The position numbers and the translations under genes are program-made. Positions 1 through 9,223 of a stretch of DNA of 64,000 nucleotides are shown here, in pieces (the first letter of the stretch is position 1; each line of letters opens with the position of its first letter). Source of the stretch: Pseudomonas putida (GTDB lineage Bacteria > Pseudomonadota > Gammaproteobacteria > Pseudomonadales > Pseudomonadaceae); NCBI RefSeq assembly GCF_004357765.1, contig NZ_SMTE01000006.1, positions 278,911-342,910 on the forward strand. The letters run 5' to 3'. A model generated the notes under the pieces. The model was not told the origin of the DNA. It worked only from the letters and a program-made list of their open reading frames with translations, and did not search any database.

Positions 1-188
1 CGGCTTCGGCACTGCTGTTCGACGGGCTGGAGAACAAGGAATACGTGATCCAGTTCGTCATCCGCCCACAAAGCAAGGCCGACCCGCGTCTGGCCAAGTT
101 CGTCGACATCTACCAGCACTCGCCGGTGGTGCGCGAGGCGCTGAACAAGGCCCATGGCAACCTCTACCAAGCCGGTTGGGAAGGCTGA
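1..188 (+). CDS. metQ: MetQ C-terminus, methionine ABC transporter substrate-binding lipoprotein (partial)
   Basis: Only the last 61 codons are in the window; the 5' part lies before base 1. The frame reads through to a TGA at 186-188 and gives a tail containing [17 protein letters not shown] and [12 protein letters not shown], typical of the NlpA/MetQ family C-terminus. MetQ is a periplasmic lipoprotein that binds D- or L-methionine and delivers it to MetNI. The ATG of metN follows after one base, so metQ, metN and metI are one operon. The frame is certain; the family call rests on the tail plus the neighbours. Confidence 0.85.
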   Translation, partial: ASALLFDGLENKEYVIQFVIRPQSKADPRLAKFVDIYQHSPVVREALNKAHGNLYQAGWEG

Positions 189-189
189 C

Positions 190-1299
190 ATGGGCCAGGC
201 CAACGCCTTCCAGGCGTATACCGCGAACACCGCACCGGTTCCCGGCGGCGAACAGGCCTTGCGCCCGGAGGTGAATCAAGCCCACGTTCGCTTCATCGGC
301 CTGGGCAAGACTTACCCAGGCCAAGTGCAACCGGCCTTGCAAGGCATCGACCTGAATATCCGCCGTGGCGAGATCTTCGGCATCATCGGCCGCAGCGGCG
401 CCGGCAAATCGTCGCTGCTGCGCACCATCAATCGTCTGGAGCGACCAAGCCAGGGCCGGGTGCTGATCGACCAGGTAGACATCGCTCCGTTCGACGAGGA
501 TCGCCTGGTCGCCCTGCGCCGGCGTATCGGTATGATCTTCCAGCACTTCAACCTGATGTCGGCCAAGACCGTTTGGCAGAACGTCGAACTGCCGCTCAAG
601 GTCGCCGGCATCGCCAAGCCCGAGCGCCAGCGCAAGGTGCGCGAACTGCTGGAGCTGGTCGGGCTTGAGGAAAAACACCATGTCTACCCGACGCAACTTT
701 CCGGTGGGCAGAAGCAGCGGGTCGGCATCGCCCGCGCTCTGGTGCACGACCCCGAGATCCTGCTGTGCGACGAGGCGACCTCGGCGCTGGATCCGGAGAC
801 CACCGCCTCGATCCTCGAACTGCTGCGCGACATCAACCAGCGGCTCGGCTTGACCATCGTGTTGATCACCCACGAGATGGCGGTGATACGCGAAATCTGC
901 CATCAGGTGGTGGTGCTCGAACGTGGCGAGGCGGTCGAACAGGGTGAGGTCTGGCGGGTGTTCGGCGCACCACGCCACGCGGTGACCCGGACACTGCTCG
1001 CGCCGTTGCAGGCCAAGTTGCCCGCAGTCTTGCAGGCAAGCCTGCGGGCCAGCCCGGCAGGCCACGACAGCGCCGTGGTGCTCAAGCTCAACGTGCTCGG
1101 CGAGCCGGCGCTGTCGGACCTGTTCGAGGATCTCGGCGGGCGTGTGCGTCTGCTGCAGGGTGGCGTCGAAACCATCGGCGCGCACGCCTTGGGCCAGTTG
1201 ATCCTGGCTGTGCAGGGCTCGCCGCACGATACCCATCAACTGCTCGAACGAGCCCGGCGCTGGGCCGAGAACGTGGAGGTGCTGGGCCATGTGGTTTGA
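190..1299 (+). CDS. metN: MetN, methionine importer ATP-binding protein
   Basis: 369 aa ATPase of the MetNIQ methionine importer. It shows Walker A (GRSGAGKSS), the ABC signature LSGGQKQR, Walker B with CDEATSALD, and the switch histidine in LITHEM. The roughly 100 residues after the ATPase core form the regulatory NIL/ACT-like domain that senses cytoplasmic methionine in this family. I chose ATG 190, one base after the metQ stop; an in-frame ATG at 154 would overlap metQ and is less likely. About 30 extra residues precede the first ATPase strand, as in the longer MetN2-type proteins of Pseudomonas. The 3' end overlaps metI by 11 bases, which suggests translational coupling. Confidence 0.93.
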   Translation: MGQANAFQAYTANTAPVPGGEQALRPEVNQAHVRFIGLGKTYPGQVQPALQGIDLNIRRGEIFGIIGRSGAGKSSLLRTINRLERPSQGRVLIDQVDIAPFDEDRLVALRRRIGMIFQHFNLMSAKTVWQNVELPLKVAGIAKPERQRKVRELLELVGLEEKHHVYPTQLSGGQKQRVGIARALVHDPEILLCDEATSALDPETTASILELLRDINQRLGLTIVLITHEMAVIREICHQVVVLERGEAVEQGEVWRVFGAPRHAVTRTLLAPLQAKLPAVLQASLRASPAGHDSAVVLKLNVLGEPALSDLFEDLGGRVRLLQGGVETIGAHALGQLILAVQGSPHDTHQLLERARRWAENVEVLGHVV

Positions 1300-1933
1300 T
1301 CGCTTGCTCGAAGGCTTGCTCGACACCCTGCTGATGGTTGGCGTGTCGTCGTTGATCGCGCTGCTGCTGGGGGTGCCGATGGCGGTGCTGCTGGTTACCA
1401 GTGACAAGGGCGGGATCTTCCAGGCGCCGCTGCTCAACCGGGTGTTGGGCGCCGGCGTCAACCTGTTCCGCTCGGTCCCTTTCCTGATCCTGATGGTCGC
1501 GCTGATCCCCTTCACCCGTCTGGTGGTCGGCACCACCTATGGCGTATGGGCGGCGGTGGTGCCGCTGACCATCGCCGCCACACCGTTTTTCGCGCGCATC
1601 GCCGAGGTCAGCCTGCGCGAGGTCGACCACGGCCTGGTGGAAGCGGCTCAAGCCATGGGATGCCGGCGTTGGCACATCGTCTGGCATGTGCTGCTGCCCG
1701 AGGCGCTGCCAGGGATCGTCGGTGGTTTCACGATTACCCTGGTCACCTTGATCAACTCGTCGGCCATGGCCGGGGCGATCGGTGCGGGCGGGCTGGGTGA
1801 TATCGCCTATCGCTATGGATATCAGCGCTTCGACAGCCAGATCATGCTCACCGTGATCGCCATACTGGTGGCGTTGGTGGCATTGATCCAGCTGGGAGGC
1901 GATCGGTTGGCGAAGGGCTTGAACAAGCGGTGA
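1289..1933 (+). CDS. metI: MetI, methionine importer permease
   Basis: 214 aa inner-membrane permease with about five hydrophobic segments. The cytoplasmic coupling loop [15 protein letters not shown] is the EAA motif that docks on MetN. Length and order match MetI (about 217 aa). It starts inside the 3' end of metN and is the last gene of the metQNI operon. A strong hairpin follows at 1967-2006. Confidence 0.93.
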   Translation: MWFDRLLEGLLDTLLMVGVSSLIALLLGVPMAVLLVTSDKGGIFQAPLLNRVLGAGVNLFRSVPFLILMVALIPFTRLVVGTTYGVWAAVVPLTIAATPFFARIAEVSLREVDHGLVEAAQAMGCRRWHIVWHVLLPEALPGIVGGFTITLVTLINSSAMAGAIGAGGLGDIAYRYGYQRFDSQIMLTVIAILVALVALIQLGGDRLAKGLNKR

Positions 1934-1966
1934 GCTTTTAGGGTTCGTCGGGCAATTTGCAGTGAC

Positions 1967-2006
1967 GCGGATATCGAGCGCCGCGCGGGCGGCGCTCGAT
2001 ATCCGC
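1967..2006. terminator. Perfect 18-bp hairpin between metI and the convergent GGDEF-EAL gene
   Basis: Bases 1967-1984 pair perfectly with 1989-2006 around a GCGG loop. It lies between two genes that converge. There is no U-tract on either side, so it may act as a bidirectional or 3'-protecting structure rather than a classical intrinsic terminator. Confidence 0.6.
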
Positions 2007-2032
2007 CCCCCACAAATCCCCAGCCACCCTCC

Positions 2033-3928
2033 TTAACCCCAGCACAACTCCCCAGCCGGCGCCGGCCGCCCGAACCAGTACCCCTGTCCCAACTGACAAT
2101 GCTGCTCCAGCAGGAACCTCGCCTGCTCGGCCTGCTCGACCCCTTCGGCATGCACCTGCAAACCCATGCTTCGGGCCAGGGCGATGATGACCTGCACGAT
2201 CGCGATATCATCGTCGTCCAGCGGCAAGCCGGCAACGAAGCCCTGATCGATCTTCAACTTCTGCACCGGCAGGCGCTTGAGCCTGAGCAGCGATGAGTAA
2301 CCCGTGCCGAAATCGTCGATCGCCAGGTTCAGGCCCAGTTCTCGCAGGCGGTGGAGCTGTTCCAGCGCGACCTCCGGGTCTTCCATCACCGCGCTTTCGG
2401 TCACCTCCAGCTCCAGCAGCGCAGGATCCAGGCCAGTGTCGTGCAACACGTCGGCGACCTGCCGATACAACTCAGGCTGACCGAAAAGACGGCTGGAAAT
2501 GTTCACCGCGACGAATTCGAGCTTGTGCCCTTCCCGCTGCCACTGAATCATCTGCGCGCACGACTGGCGCAGTACCCAGGCATCGATATCGGCGATCAAT
2601 CCGGTGCGCTCGGCAATCGGGATGAACTCGCTTGGCGGCACCAGCCCGCGTTGAGGATGCTGCCAGCGCACCAGCGCCTCGACGCCGACCATCCGCGCCT
2701 GCATCAGATCGTGCACCGGCTGGAAGAACACCCGCAGCTCGCCCTGGGCCAGGGCACGGCGCAACTCGCCCGCGGTCTCCACCCGCTGCTGGGCATGGGC
2801 GGTCAGTTCCTCGGTATACAGTGCGTAGCAGGTTCGTCCGTTGCCCTTGGCCTTGAACAGCGCGGCATCGGCATTGCGCAGCAACTGTTCGGCGCTCAAG
2901 GCATCGGCCGGGAACAGGCTGATGCCGACGCTGGCGCTGATGAACAATCGGTGGCCGTCGAATTCGAACGGCTCGCGCATGCGCTCGATGATGGCCTGGG
3001 CCAGCTTGCCCGCCTCGCCTGCCTGCTGGCAGTTTTCCGCCAGCACGCCAAACTCGTCGCCGCCCAGGCGCGCCAAGGTCACGCCAGTGCCGAGCAGCTC
3101 GCGCAAACGCTCGCCCACCAGCCGCAGCAACTGGTCGCCGATGGTATGGCCAAGGCCATCGTTGATGCTCTGGAAATGGTCCAGGTCGAGCAGCAGCAAG
3201 GCGCAACCGCGCTTGTTGGACTGGGCCGCCGCCAGCGCCTGCTCGGCACGGTCGCTGAACAGCAGGCGGTTGGGCAGGCCGGTCAACGGGTCATGGTGAG
3301 CCAGGTAGGCCAGTTCGCGTTCGGAATGCTTGATCGCGCTGATGTCGCTGAACACCGCTACGTAGTGGCTGAGGTCACCGATGTCGTCATGAATCGCGCA
3401 GATGGTCTGCCACTGTGGATAGATCTCGCCGCTCTTGCGGCGGTTCCAGATCTCCCCGCTCCATTCGCCTTTCTGGGCCAAGGCGGCGTAGATGGTCTGG
3501 TAGAAATCGACACCATGGCGCCCCGACTTGAACTTGCTCGGACGTTCGCCGAGCACTTCATCCTGCTGGTAGCCGGTAATGCGCATGAACGCCCGGTTGA
3601 CGTGCACGATCAGGCCGTGGCGATCGGTCACCAGCACCCCCTCCAGGGTGCTGTCGAACACCGCCGCAGCCATGCGCAGACGCTCGCGATCCTCGCTGCG
3701 CAGGCGCGCGCCGATGCCGATGAAGTTGAGCAACCGGGCCCGGGACACGAAAATCAGCAAGGCACTGACCAGCACCCAGACCACCACGTTGATCTGCCGC
3801 CCCACGGTCAACGCCAACGGGTCTTCGGCCATGCTGCGCAATACCGCCTCTGCCAGCACCAGCCAGAGAATCGAGAGCACCACATAGAGCGCGGCCATGC
3901 GCAAGGCGTCGCGAACGGAAACAGACAT
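2033..3928 (-). CDS. Membrane PAS-GGDEF-EAL cyclic-di-GMP enzyme
   Basis: About 631 aa. Two hydrophobic N-terminal segments (VVLSILWLVLAEAVL and VVVWVLVSALLIFVS) are followed by a PAS domain (FDSTLEGVLVTDRHG, ITGYQQDEVLG), a GGDEF domain with intact GGDEF, and an EAL domain. Catalytic EAL motifs are intact: EALVRW, VNISS, DDFGTGYSS, KIDQGFV, AEGVEQ, and the late glutamine in LGQGYWFGRP. No RxxD inhibitory site lies five residues before GGDEF. The sequence therefore looks competent for phosphodiesterase activity; the GGDEF half may be catalytic or a GTP sensor. A start 12 codons upstream (3964) is open, but ATG 3928 has the better, though distant, AGGGG. Convergent with metI and divergent from desA. 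Confidence 0.88.
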   Translation of the reverse strand: MSVSVRDALRMAALYVVLSILWLVLAEAVLRSMAEDPLALTVGRQINVVVWVLVSALLIFVSRARLLNFIGIGARLRSEDRERLRMAAAVFDSTLEGVLVTDRHGLIVHVNRAFMRITGYQQDEVLGERPSKFKSGRHGVDFYQTIYAALAQKGEWSGEIWNRRKSGEIYPQWQTICAIHDDIGDLSHYVAVFSDISAIKHSERELAYLAHHDPLTGLPNRLLFSDRAEQALAAAQSNKRGCALLLLDLDHFQSINDGLGHTIGDQLLRLVGERLRELLGTGVTLARLGGDEFGVLAENCQQAGEAGKLAQAIIERMREPFEFDGHRLFISASVGISLFPADALSAEQLLRNADAALFKAKGNGRTCYALYTEELTAHAQQRVETAGELRRALAQGELRVFFQPVHDLMQARMVGVEALVRWQHPQRGLVPPSEFIPIAERTGLIADIDAWVLRQSCAQMIQWQREGHKLEFVAVNISSRLFGQPELYRQVADVLHDTGLDPALLELEVTESAVMEDPEVALEQLHRLRELGLNLAIDDFGTGYSSLLRLKRLPVQKLKIDQGFVAGLPLDDDDIAIVQVIIALARSMGLQVHAEGVEQAEQARFLLEQHCQLGQGYWFGRPAPAGELCWG

Positions 3929-4074
3929 GTCGGAAAGCAAAACCCCTGGAAATGGTCGGGGCATTATAAAGGCTGAAACATGCCGTGACTTCCTATCTGA
4001 ACGGCTGACTGGTTTTATTTGCTCACCCAGGGATAATCGGACCTTTCCCTGTTTTCCCGAGGGTTTATACGCCT

Positions 4075-5259
4075 ATGTGGTACAACGGCCTGCTCGACTT
4101 GTCGGCCTGGCAACTGGTCGCGGTCACGTTGCTGATGACCCACCTGACCATCGTCAGCGTCACCATCTACCTGCACCGCTACTCGGCGCACCGCGCCCTT
4201 GAACTCAATGGCGCGCTCAAGCATGTCTTCCGCTTCTGGCTGTGGCTGACCACGGCGCAGAACACCCGCGAGTGGACTGCGGTCCACCGCAAGCATCACG
4301 CCAAATGCGAAACCCCGGACGACCCACACAGCCCCCTGCACAAGGGCCTGGGCACGGTGCTGCGCAAAGGCGCCGAGCTCTACCGCGAAGAAGCGCGCAA
4401 CCCCGAAACCCTGCGCATCTACGGCAAGAACTGCCCTGACGACTGGATCGAGCGCAACGTTTATTCACGTTACAAGCTCGGCGGCATAGCCTTGATGGCA
4501 GTCATCGACCTGATGCTGTTCGGCACCATCGGCATCACCATCTGGGCGATCCAGATGATGTGGATTCCGTTCTGGGCCGCAGGTGTGGTCAACGGCCTGG
4601 GTCACGCCATCGGCTATCGCAATTTCGAATGCCGTGATGCGGCCACCAATCTGGTGCCCTGGGGCATCGTCATCGGCGGCGAAGAACTGCACAACAACCA
4701 CCATACCTACCCGAACTCGGCCAAGCTGTCGGTCAAGCGCTGGGAGTTCGACATGGGCTGGGCCTGGATCCGCCTGCTCAGTCTGCTGGGTCTGGCCAAG
4801 GTGCAACGGGTGGCGCCGATCGCCCACCGCGTCGAAGGCAAGGCCAACCTGGACATGGACACCGCCATGGCGATCCTCAACAACCGCTTCCAGATCATGG
4901 CCCAGTACCGCAAGCTGGTGATCGCCCCATTGGTGACCCAGGAGCTGGGCCGCGCCGATACCTCGGTGCGCCACAGCCTGCGCCGTGCCAAGCGCCTGCT
5001 GTCCCGTGAAACCAGCCTGTTGCAGGATCGTCACCACCTGCGTATCGAAAACATGCTCGCCCATAGCCAAGCGCTGAAAACCATCTACGAGAAGCGTCTG
5101 GCACTGCAACAGATCTGGGCCCGCACCAGCGCCAACGGCCACGACATGTTGGCAGCGATGAAGGACTGGGTGCACGAGGCCGAAGCCAGTGGCATCCAGG
5201 CGCTGCGTGACTTCGCCGCCCAGCTCAAGACCTACTCGCTGCGCCCCACCGGGGCCTGA
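4075..5259 (+). CDS. desA: Delta-9 acyl-lipid/acyl-CoA fatty acid desaturase
   Basis: 394 aa integral membrane di-iron desaturase. All three histidine boxes are present: HRYSAH at 34-39, HRKHH at 71-75 and HNNHH at 206-210. Hydrophobic spans lie between them, as in the stearoyl-CoA desaturase/DesA family. These enzymes introduce a cis double bond into saturated acyl chains to adjust membrane fluidity. The C-terminal 120 or so residues are hydrophilic, charged and probably helical. A hairpin at 5271-5297 follows. In Pseudomonas this class is called DesA; exact substrate (phospholipid versus acyl-CoA) cannot be read here. Confidence 0.9.
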   Translation: MWYNGLLDLSAWQLVAVTLLMTHLTIVSVTIYLHRYSAHRALELNGALKHVFRFWLWLTTAQNTREWTAVHRKHHAKCETPDDPHSPLHKGLGTVLRKGAELYREEARNPETLRIYGKNCPDDWIERNVYSRYKLGGIALMAVIDLMLFGTIGITIWAIQMMWIPFWAAGVVNGLGHAIGYRNFECRDAATNLVPWGIVIGGEELHNNHHTYPNSAKLSVKRWEFDMGWAWIRLLSLLGLAKVQRVAPIAHRVEGKANLDMDTAMAILNNRFQIMAQYRKLVIAPLVTQELGRADTSVRHSLRRAKRLLSRETSLLQDRHHLRIENMLAHSQALKTIYEKRLALQQIWARTSANGHDMLAAMKDWVHEAEASGIQALRDFAAQLKTYSLRPTGA

Positions 5260-5270
5260 TCGCCGCTGAT

Positions 5271-5297
5271 CGGCACGCCCGTTGGCAGGGCGTGCCG
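5271..5297 (+). terminator. Hairpin downstream of desA
   Basis: CGGCACGCCC at 5271-5280 pairs with GGGCGTGCCG at 5288-5297 around a 7-nt loop, just after the desA stop. No U-run follows, so termination may be weak or factor-assisted. Confidence 0.5.
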
Positions 5298-5400
5298 AGC
5301 GGAACTTCGCACCTGTTTGTCCACTCGAAATCAGCATATTGCCCGCGTGGCGGGCCGCATGTTGGCCGCACGCTCTCCCGTCGAGACTCGCTCCGTGCAC

Positions 5401-6384
5401 ATGGCCAACGATACCCCCCCCACCCTTTCCGGCAACGCCCCGCCTGAAGGCGCGCAGACACTACTCGCCTTGCTTCATGCCCAAGGCGAAGTCGCTCGCC
5501 TGAGCGAGCGCGAGCAGCTCTATAGCGCGCTGCTCGATAGCGTCAATGCGGTGCTTTGGGCGTTCGACTGGGAGACCCGCCAGGTGCTGTATGTCAGCCC
5601 TGCCTACGAGCGCATCTTTGGCAAGCCGGTCAGCCTGGTCCTGGCCGACTACAACGAGTGGCGCGACAGCATCTACCCCGACGACCTCGAGTTCGCCGAG
5701 CGCAGCCTTGCCCAGGTGCTGCTCGAAGGCGCCGTGGAGGATCGCGAGTACCGCATTCTCAATGCCAACGGCGAGGTTCGCTGGCTCAGCGACAAGTGCT
5801 ACATCAATCAGCAGCGAGGCGAGCGCGTCATCATCGTCGGGATCGCCGAGGACATTACCGAAAAGAAGCAGCTCGAAGGCGAGCTCCAGCGCCTGGCCAC
5901 CACCGACGTACTGACCCAGAGCAGCAACCGTCGACACTTCTTCGAATGCGCCCGCCAGGCCTTCGAGGAGGCCCGCGACAACGGCAGCCCACTGGCCTTC
6001 CTGCTGTTGGACATCGACGACTTCAAGCGCATCAACGATAGCTACGGTCATCAGGAAGGCGACCAGGTGCTGCAGCGTATCGCTGACAGTGGCAAGGCCG
6101 CCTTGCGTCGCGGAGACCTGTTCGGGCGCATTGGCGGCGAGGAGTTCGCCGCCGTGTTTCCGGGTTGCACGGCACAGCTCGCCGAGCAGATTGCCGAGCG
6201 GTTGCAACGCGAGATCCAACGCCAGAGCTTCAGCCATGGCGACCAGACCTACGGGGTGACGGTGAGTCAGGGACTGACCGGCCTGACCGAGCAGGACGAA
6301 ACCCTCGATACCCTGTTCGCGAGGGCCGACGCGGCGATGTACCGGGCCAAGCGCCAGGGCAAGAACCAGATCGTCAGGGGATAG
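5401..6384 (+). CDS. Cytosolic PAS-GGDEF diguanylate cyclase
   Basis: About 327 aa from ATG 5401; a TTG at 5317 and an ATG at 5359 are also in frame, so the start is uncertain. It holds one PAS/PAC domain (WAFDWETRQVLYVSPAYERIFG through REYRILNANGEVRWL and ITEKKQLEGEL), then a GGDEF domain with an active-type GGEEF. An RxxD motif (RRGD) sits five residues before GGEEF, the position of the allosteric c-di-GMP inhibition site. No membrane segment is present. It should make c-di-GMP from GTP, with product feedback and PAS-sensed input. Confidence 0.87.
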   Translation: MANDTPPTLSGNAPPEGAQTLLALLHAQGEVARLSEREQLYSALLDSVNAVLWAFDWETRQVLYVSPAYERIFGKPVSLVLADYNEWRDSIYPDDLEFAERSLAQVLLEGAVEDREYRILNANGEVRWLSDKCYINQQRGERVIIVGIAEDITEKKQLEGELQRLATTDVLTQSSNRRHFFECARQAFEEARDNGSPLAFLLLDIDDFKRINDSYGHQEGDQVLQRIADSGKAALRRGDLFGRIGGEEFAAVFPGCTAQLAEQIAERLQREIQRQSFSHGDQTYGVTVSQGLTGLTEQDETLDTLFARADAAMYRAKRQGKNQIVRG

Positions 6385-6417
6385 CGAGTCCGCGCTCCCA
6401 CAGCATCAGCTTCGTTA

Positions 6418-7626
6418 TCATTCCACCTTGCGCAGGCGGCTCAACGCCGGCAGGCCAAGCTTGAGCAGGCGTGCGGTCTTGCCTTCGGCAAGCTTTTCAA
6501 GGCCCTGGTCCGCCGGCAAACGTGCCAATTGCCCAGCCAGGTTCATGACCAGGATCTCCCGCGAATACACACCACCGCCCAATTGGTAGATCGCCGCGAT
6601 CAGTTCGCGCAAGCTCAACGGCAGGCGCCAGCGGGTTCGCAGCGCCGAGCCGAAGGCCGCGCCGAAGTCGTCCAGCGAGCGGCGTACCTGCCCCTCATCC
6701 AGCTCTCCCCCCGCCAGCCGCCACTCCTGCAGGCAGCGCAGCACCGCCAGGTCACCCAGGCAATGCAGCAGCCCGGCGCAGTAACACCACTCGGCATCGA
6801 CCTCGAGCAGTCGCGCCAGGCTGCGGGCATATTCGGCGGTGTGCAGTGACTGGTGCCAGTAACGGGCGGCAGGCTCGGCCAGCAATGGATCGCTCAGCCG
6901 TGCGCTGCGCTTGAGCGTAAGGCCGAGGATCAGGTTCATGCTCTGGGTACTGCCCAGCTTGTTCAATGCCTGCAGCAAGGTCTGCACCGGCGCCTCACGG
7001 TGCAGCCCGGCGCTGTTGGCCGCGGCGATCAATACGCCGGTGATCTGCGGGTCGTTGCGCACTTCCTGTTCGAGCAGGTTGAGGTTCAGACCCTGAGGGT
7101 TCAGAGCGCGCTTGATCGCGACCTGGACATCGGCGAACAGAGGTCCGCCATCGGCACTGGCACGGCGCTGTTCGAGGTAGTTCGGCAGCGAAGCGCCTGG
7201 CTGCAGGGGCGGTGTCGGGCAGGCCACCTGCTCACCCTCGGCCACCAGCAGCACCTCCAACCGACGGCGCAGCTTGTCGAGGTCCAACGGCTTGCCAAGA
7301 TACTCGGTGGGGTGCAACGGCAGGGTTTCCCTGACACTGGCAGCGTCGATGCGGTTGCTCAGCAGGATGAACGGCAGCCCCGGCTTTTCGCGCCTGGAGC
7401 GGACCCGGCGCAACAGGTCCAGGCCATCGCCACCAGGCAGTTCGCGAGCGGCAATGATCAGGTCGGGCTCGCTCGCCAACGCATTCAAGGCCTCGACACC
7501 ATCGCCGCACACCTGCAAGCGTGCATCGCAGCGCACGCTGAGCAGGGTTTCGCGCAGCATGTCGCGTACCCACGGATCACCTTCGGCAATCAGTACGCAA
7601 GGGGGGATGGGGTCTGCAGCGCTCAT
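6418..7626 (-). CDS. HDOD-domain protein with degenerate receiver domain
   Basis: About 402 aa. ATG 7626 is preceded by AGGAG at good spacing; upstream in-frame codons to 7722 lack support. Residues 8-125 have the fold pattern of a response-regulator receiver, but the phosphoacceptor position is alanine (A60 in LIIAARELPGG), and the acidic pocket is E15-G16-D17 instead of DD. The conserved S90 and K112 remain. The C-terminal half reads as an HDOD domain, with WCYCAGLLHCLGDLAVL at the position of the HD-like core. HDOD proteins are non-catalytic HD relatives linked to signalling and motility. The gene converges on the diguanylate cyclase gene. Confidence 0.75.
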   Translation of the reverse strand: MSAADPIPPCVLIAEGDPWVRDMLRETLLSVRCDARLQVCGDGVEALNALASEPDLIIAARELPGGDGLDLLRRVRSRREKPGLPFILLSNRIDAASVRETLPLHPTEYLGKPLDLDKLRRRLEVLLVAEGEQVACPTPPLQPGASLPNYLEQRRASADGGPLFADVQVAIKRALNPQGLNLNLLEQEVRNDPQITGVLIAAANSAGLHREAPVQTLLQALNKLGSTQSMNLILGLTLKRSARLSDPLLAEPAARYWHQSLHTAEYARSLARLLEVDAEWCYCAGLLHCLGDLAVLRCLQEWRLAGGELDEGQVRRSLDDFGAAFGSALRTRWRLPLSLRELIAAIYQLGGGVYSREILVMNLAGQLARLPADQGLEKLAEGKTARLLKLGLPALSRLRKVE

Positions 7627-7720
7627 GGCCAACTCCTGAGTAATCCTGACATGCGCATCCATCGCAGCTTCCAGGGCGAATCCTTCCACAACCATAGCGT
7701 CAAGCCGCTTTCGTGGGCAC

Positions 7721-7748
7721 AAAAAAAACCCGCCGAAGCGGGTTTTTT
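7721..7748 (-). terminator. Intrinsic terminator of gabT
   Basis: CCCGC 7729-7733 pairs with GCGGG 7738-7742 around CGAA. It is flanked by an A-run on the left and a T-run on the right, so on the minus strand the hairpin is followed by eight U. It lies about 15 bases after the gabT stop. Confidence 0.85.
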
Positions 7749-7763
7749 CTGAAGCAGGTCACA

Positions 7764-9041
7764 TCAGGCGAGTTCAGCGAAGCACTCTTCGATGATGGCC
7801 AGGCCTTTGTCCAGCAGGGCGTCTTCGGCAGTCAGCGGCACCAGGATGCGCAGAACGTTGCCGTAGGTGCCGCAGGACAGCAGGATCAGACCCTTGTCAC
7901 GCGCCTTGGCCACGACCTGGGCAACGGCAGCGGCGTTCGGGGTGTGGGTGCCTTTCTCGAAGACTTCCACGGCGATCATCGAACCCAGCCCACGGACGTC
8001 ACCGATGATCGGGAACTTCTTCTGGATTTCACGCAGGCCAGTGGTCAGGCGCTCGCCGACAGCCTTGCTGCGATCCAGCAGTTTCTCTTCCTCGAACACG
8101 TCGATCACAGCCAGAGCCGCGGCACATGCGATTGGCGAACCGGCGTAGGTGCCGCCCAGGCCGCCTGGCGCGATGGCGTCCATGTACTCGGCCTTGCCGC
8201 ACACACCGGCCAGCGGGAAGCCGCCAGCGATGGACTTGGCGAAGGTGGTCAGGTCAGGCGCGACGCCCATCTGTTCCATGGCGAAGAAGGTACCGGTACG
8301 GCCAGCGCCGGTCTGCACTTCGTCGGCGATCAGCAGGATGCCGTGCTGGTCGCACAGGGCACGCAGACGCTGCATCAGCTCTTTCGGCGCAGGCAGGAAG
8401 CCGCCTTCACCTTGTACCGGCTCGAGGATGATGGCGGCGATGTCACGCGGCTCGGCATCGTTTTTGAAGATGCGCTCGACCGAGGCAATCGCGTCATCGA
8501 CGCTGACACCGTGCAGCTCGCTCGGGAACAGAGCGCGGAAGATGCCACCTGGCATCAGGCCCATGCCAGCGGAGTACGGTACGACTTTGCCGGTCAGGCC
8601 CAGGGTCATCATGGTACGGCCATGGTAGCCACCGGTGAAGGCGATCACGCCAGCGCGGCCAGTGGCGGCACGGGCGATCTTGACGGCGTTTTCAACGGCT
8701 TCGGAGCCGGTGGAAACCAGCAGGGTCTTCTTGGCGAAGTCGCCTGGGACCAGCTTGTTGATCTTTTCGCACAGCTCGACGTAAGGCTCGTAGGCCAACA
8801 CCTGGAAGCAGGTGTGGCTGACCTTGGTCAGCTGCTCTTGGACGGCCGCGACCACCTTCGGGTGCAGGTGGCCGGTGTTCAGTACAGCGATGCCGCCGGC
8901 GAAGTCGATCAGTTCGCGGCCTTCAACGTCGATCACCGTCGAGTTCTTCGCGCTTTCGACGAAGATCGGGTGAATCTGGCCAACGCCACGTGGGACGGCG
9001 GCTACACGACGTTGCATCAAGGATTCGTTGGTCTTGCTCAT
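7764..9041 (-). CDS. gabT: 4-aminobutyrate aminotransferase (GABA transaminase)
   Basis: 425 aa PLP-dependent class III aminotransferase. It converts GABA plus 2-oxoglutarate to succinate semialdehyde plus glutamate. Visible family features are the PLP-phosphate region LLVSTGSEAVENAVKIARAATGR, AFTGGYHGRTMMTLGLTGK, the LIADEVQTGAGRTG segment with its cofactor-binding aspartate, and the Schiff-base lysine in TTFAKSIAGGFPL. Length equals E. coli GabT. It lies downstream of gabD on the same strand, with a 182-base gap that contains a terminator-like hairpin, so the two may be only partly co-transcribed. Confidence 0.96.
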   Translation of the reverse strand: MSKTNESLMQRRVAAVPRGVGQIHPIFVESAKNSTVIDVEGRELIDFAGGIAVLNTGHLHPKVVAAVQEQLTKVSHTCFQVLAYEPYVELCEKINKLVPGDFAKKTLLVSTGSEAVENAVKIARAATGRAGVIAFTGGYHGRTMMTLGLTGKVVPYSAGMGLMPGGIFRALFPSELHGVSVDDAIASVERIFKNDAEPRDIAAIILEPVQGEGGFLPAPKELMQRLRALCDQHGILLIADEVQTGAGRTGTFFAMEQMGVAPDLTTFAKSIAGGFPLAGVCGKAEYMDAIAPGGLGGTYAGSPIACAAALAVIDVFEEEKLLDRSKAVGERLTTGLREIQKKFPIIGDVRGLGSMIAVEVFEKGTHTPNAAAVAQVVAKARDKGLILLSCGTYGNVLRILVPLTAEDALLDKGLAIIEECFAELA

Positions 9042-9160
9042 AATGCCCTCATCCGCGCCGCTTCGAACGGCGCTTTTATTCGGGGGTGGCTGGGTGGGCC
9101 GTTGAACAGTATTCGTTGATCGACTGTCTCGGGCGCCCGGCCACCAGGTACTGCGATGTA

Positions 9161-9199
9161 AAAAAGGCCAGCGAGACGTCGCTCTCGCGCCCCGCTGGC
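9161..9199 (-). terminator. Terminator between gabD and gabT
   Basis: On the minus strand GCCAGCG (9193-9199) and CGCTGGC (9167-9173) form a stem with an inner GC-rich region. The stem is followed by a run of T (9161-9165). It sits just after the gabD stop and before gabT. Confidence 0.7.
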
Positions 9200-9223
9200 A
9201 GAGGTAAAGCCTTTACCCGGCGA

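Noticed and set aside
58-1536. 492-codon minus-strand frame opposite metN
   Set aside because: Antisense to a certain ABC transporter gene in GC-rich DNA.
2351-3976. 541-codon plus-strand frame opposite the GGDEF-EAL gene
   Set aside because: Antisense shadow; the minus strand has full domain motifs.
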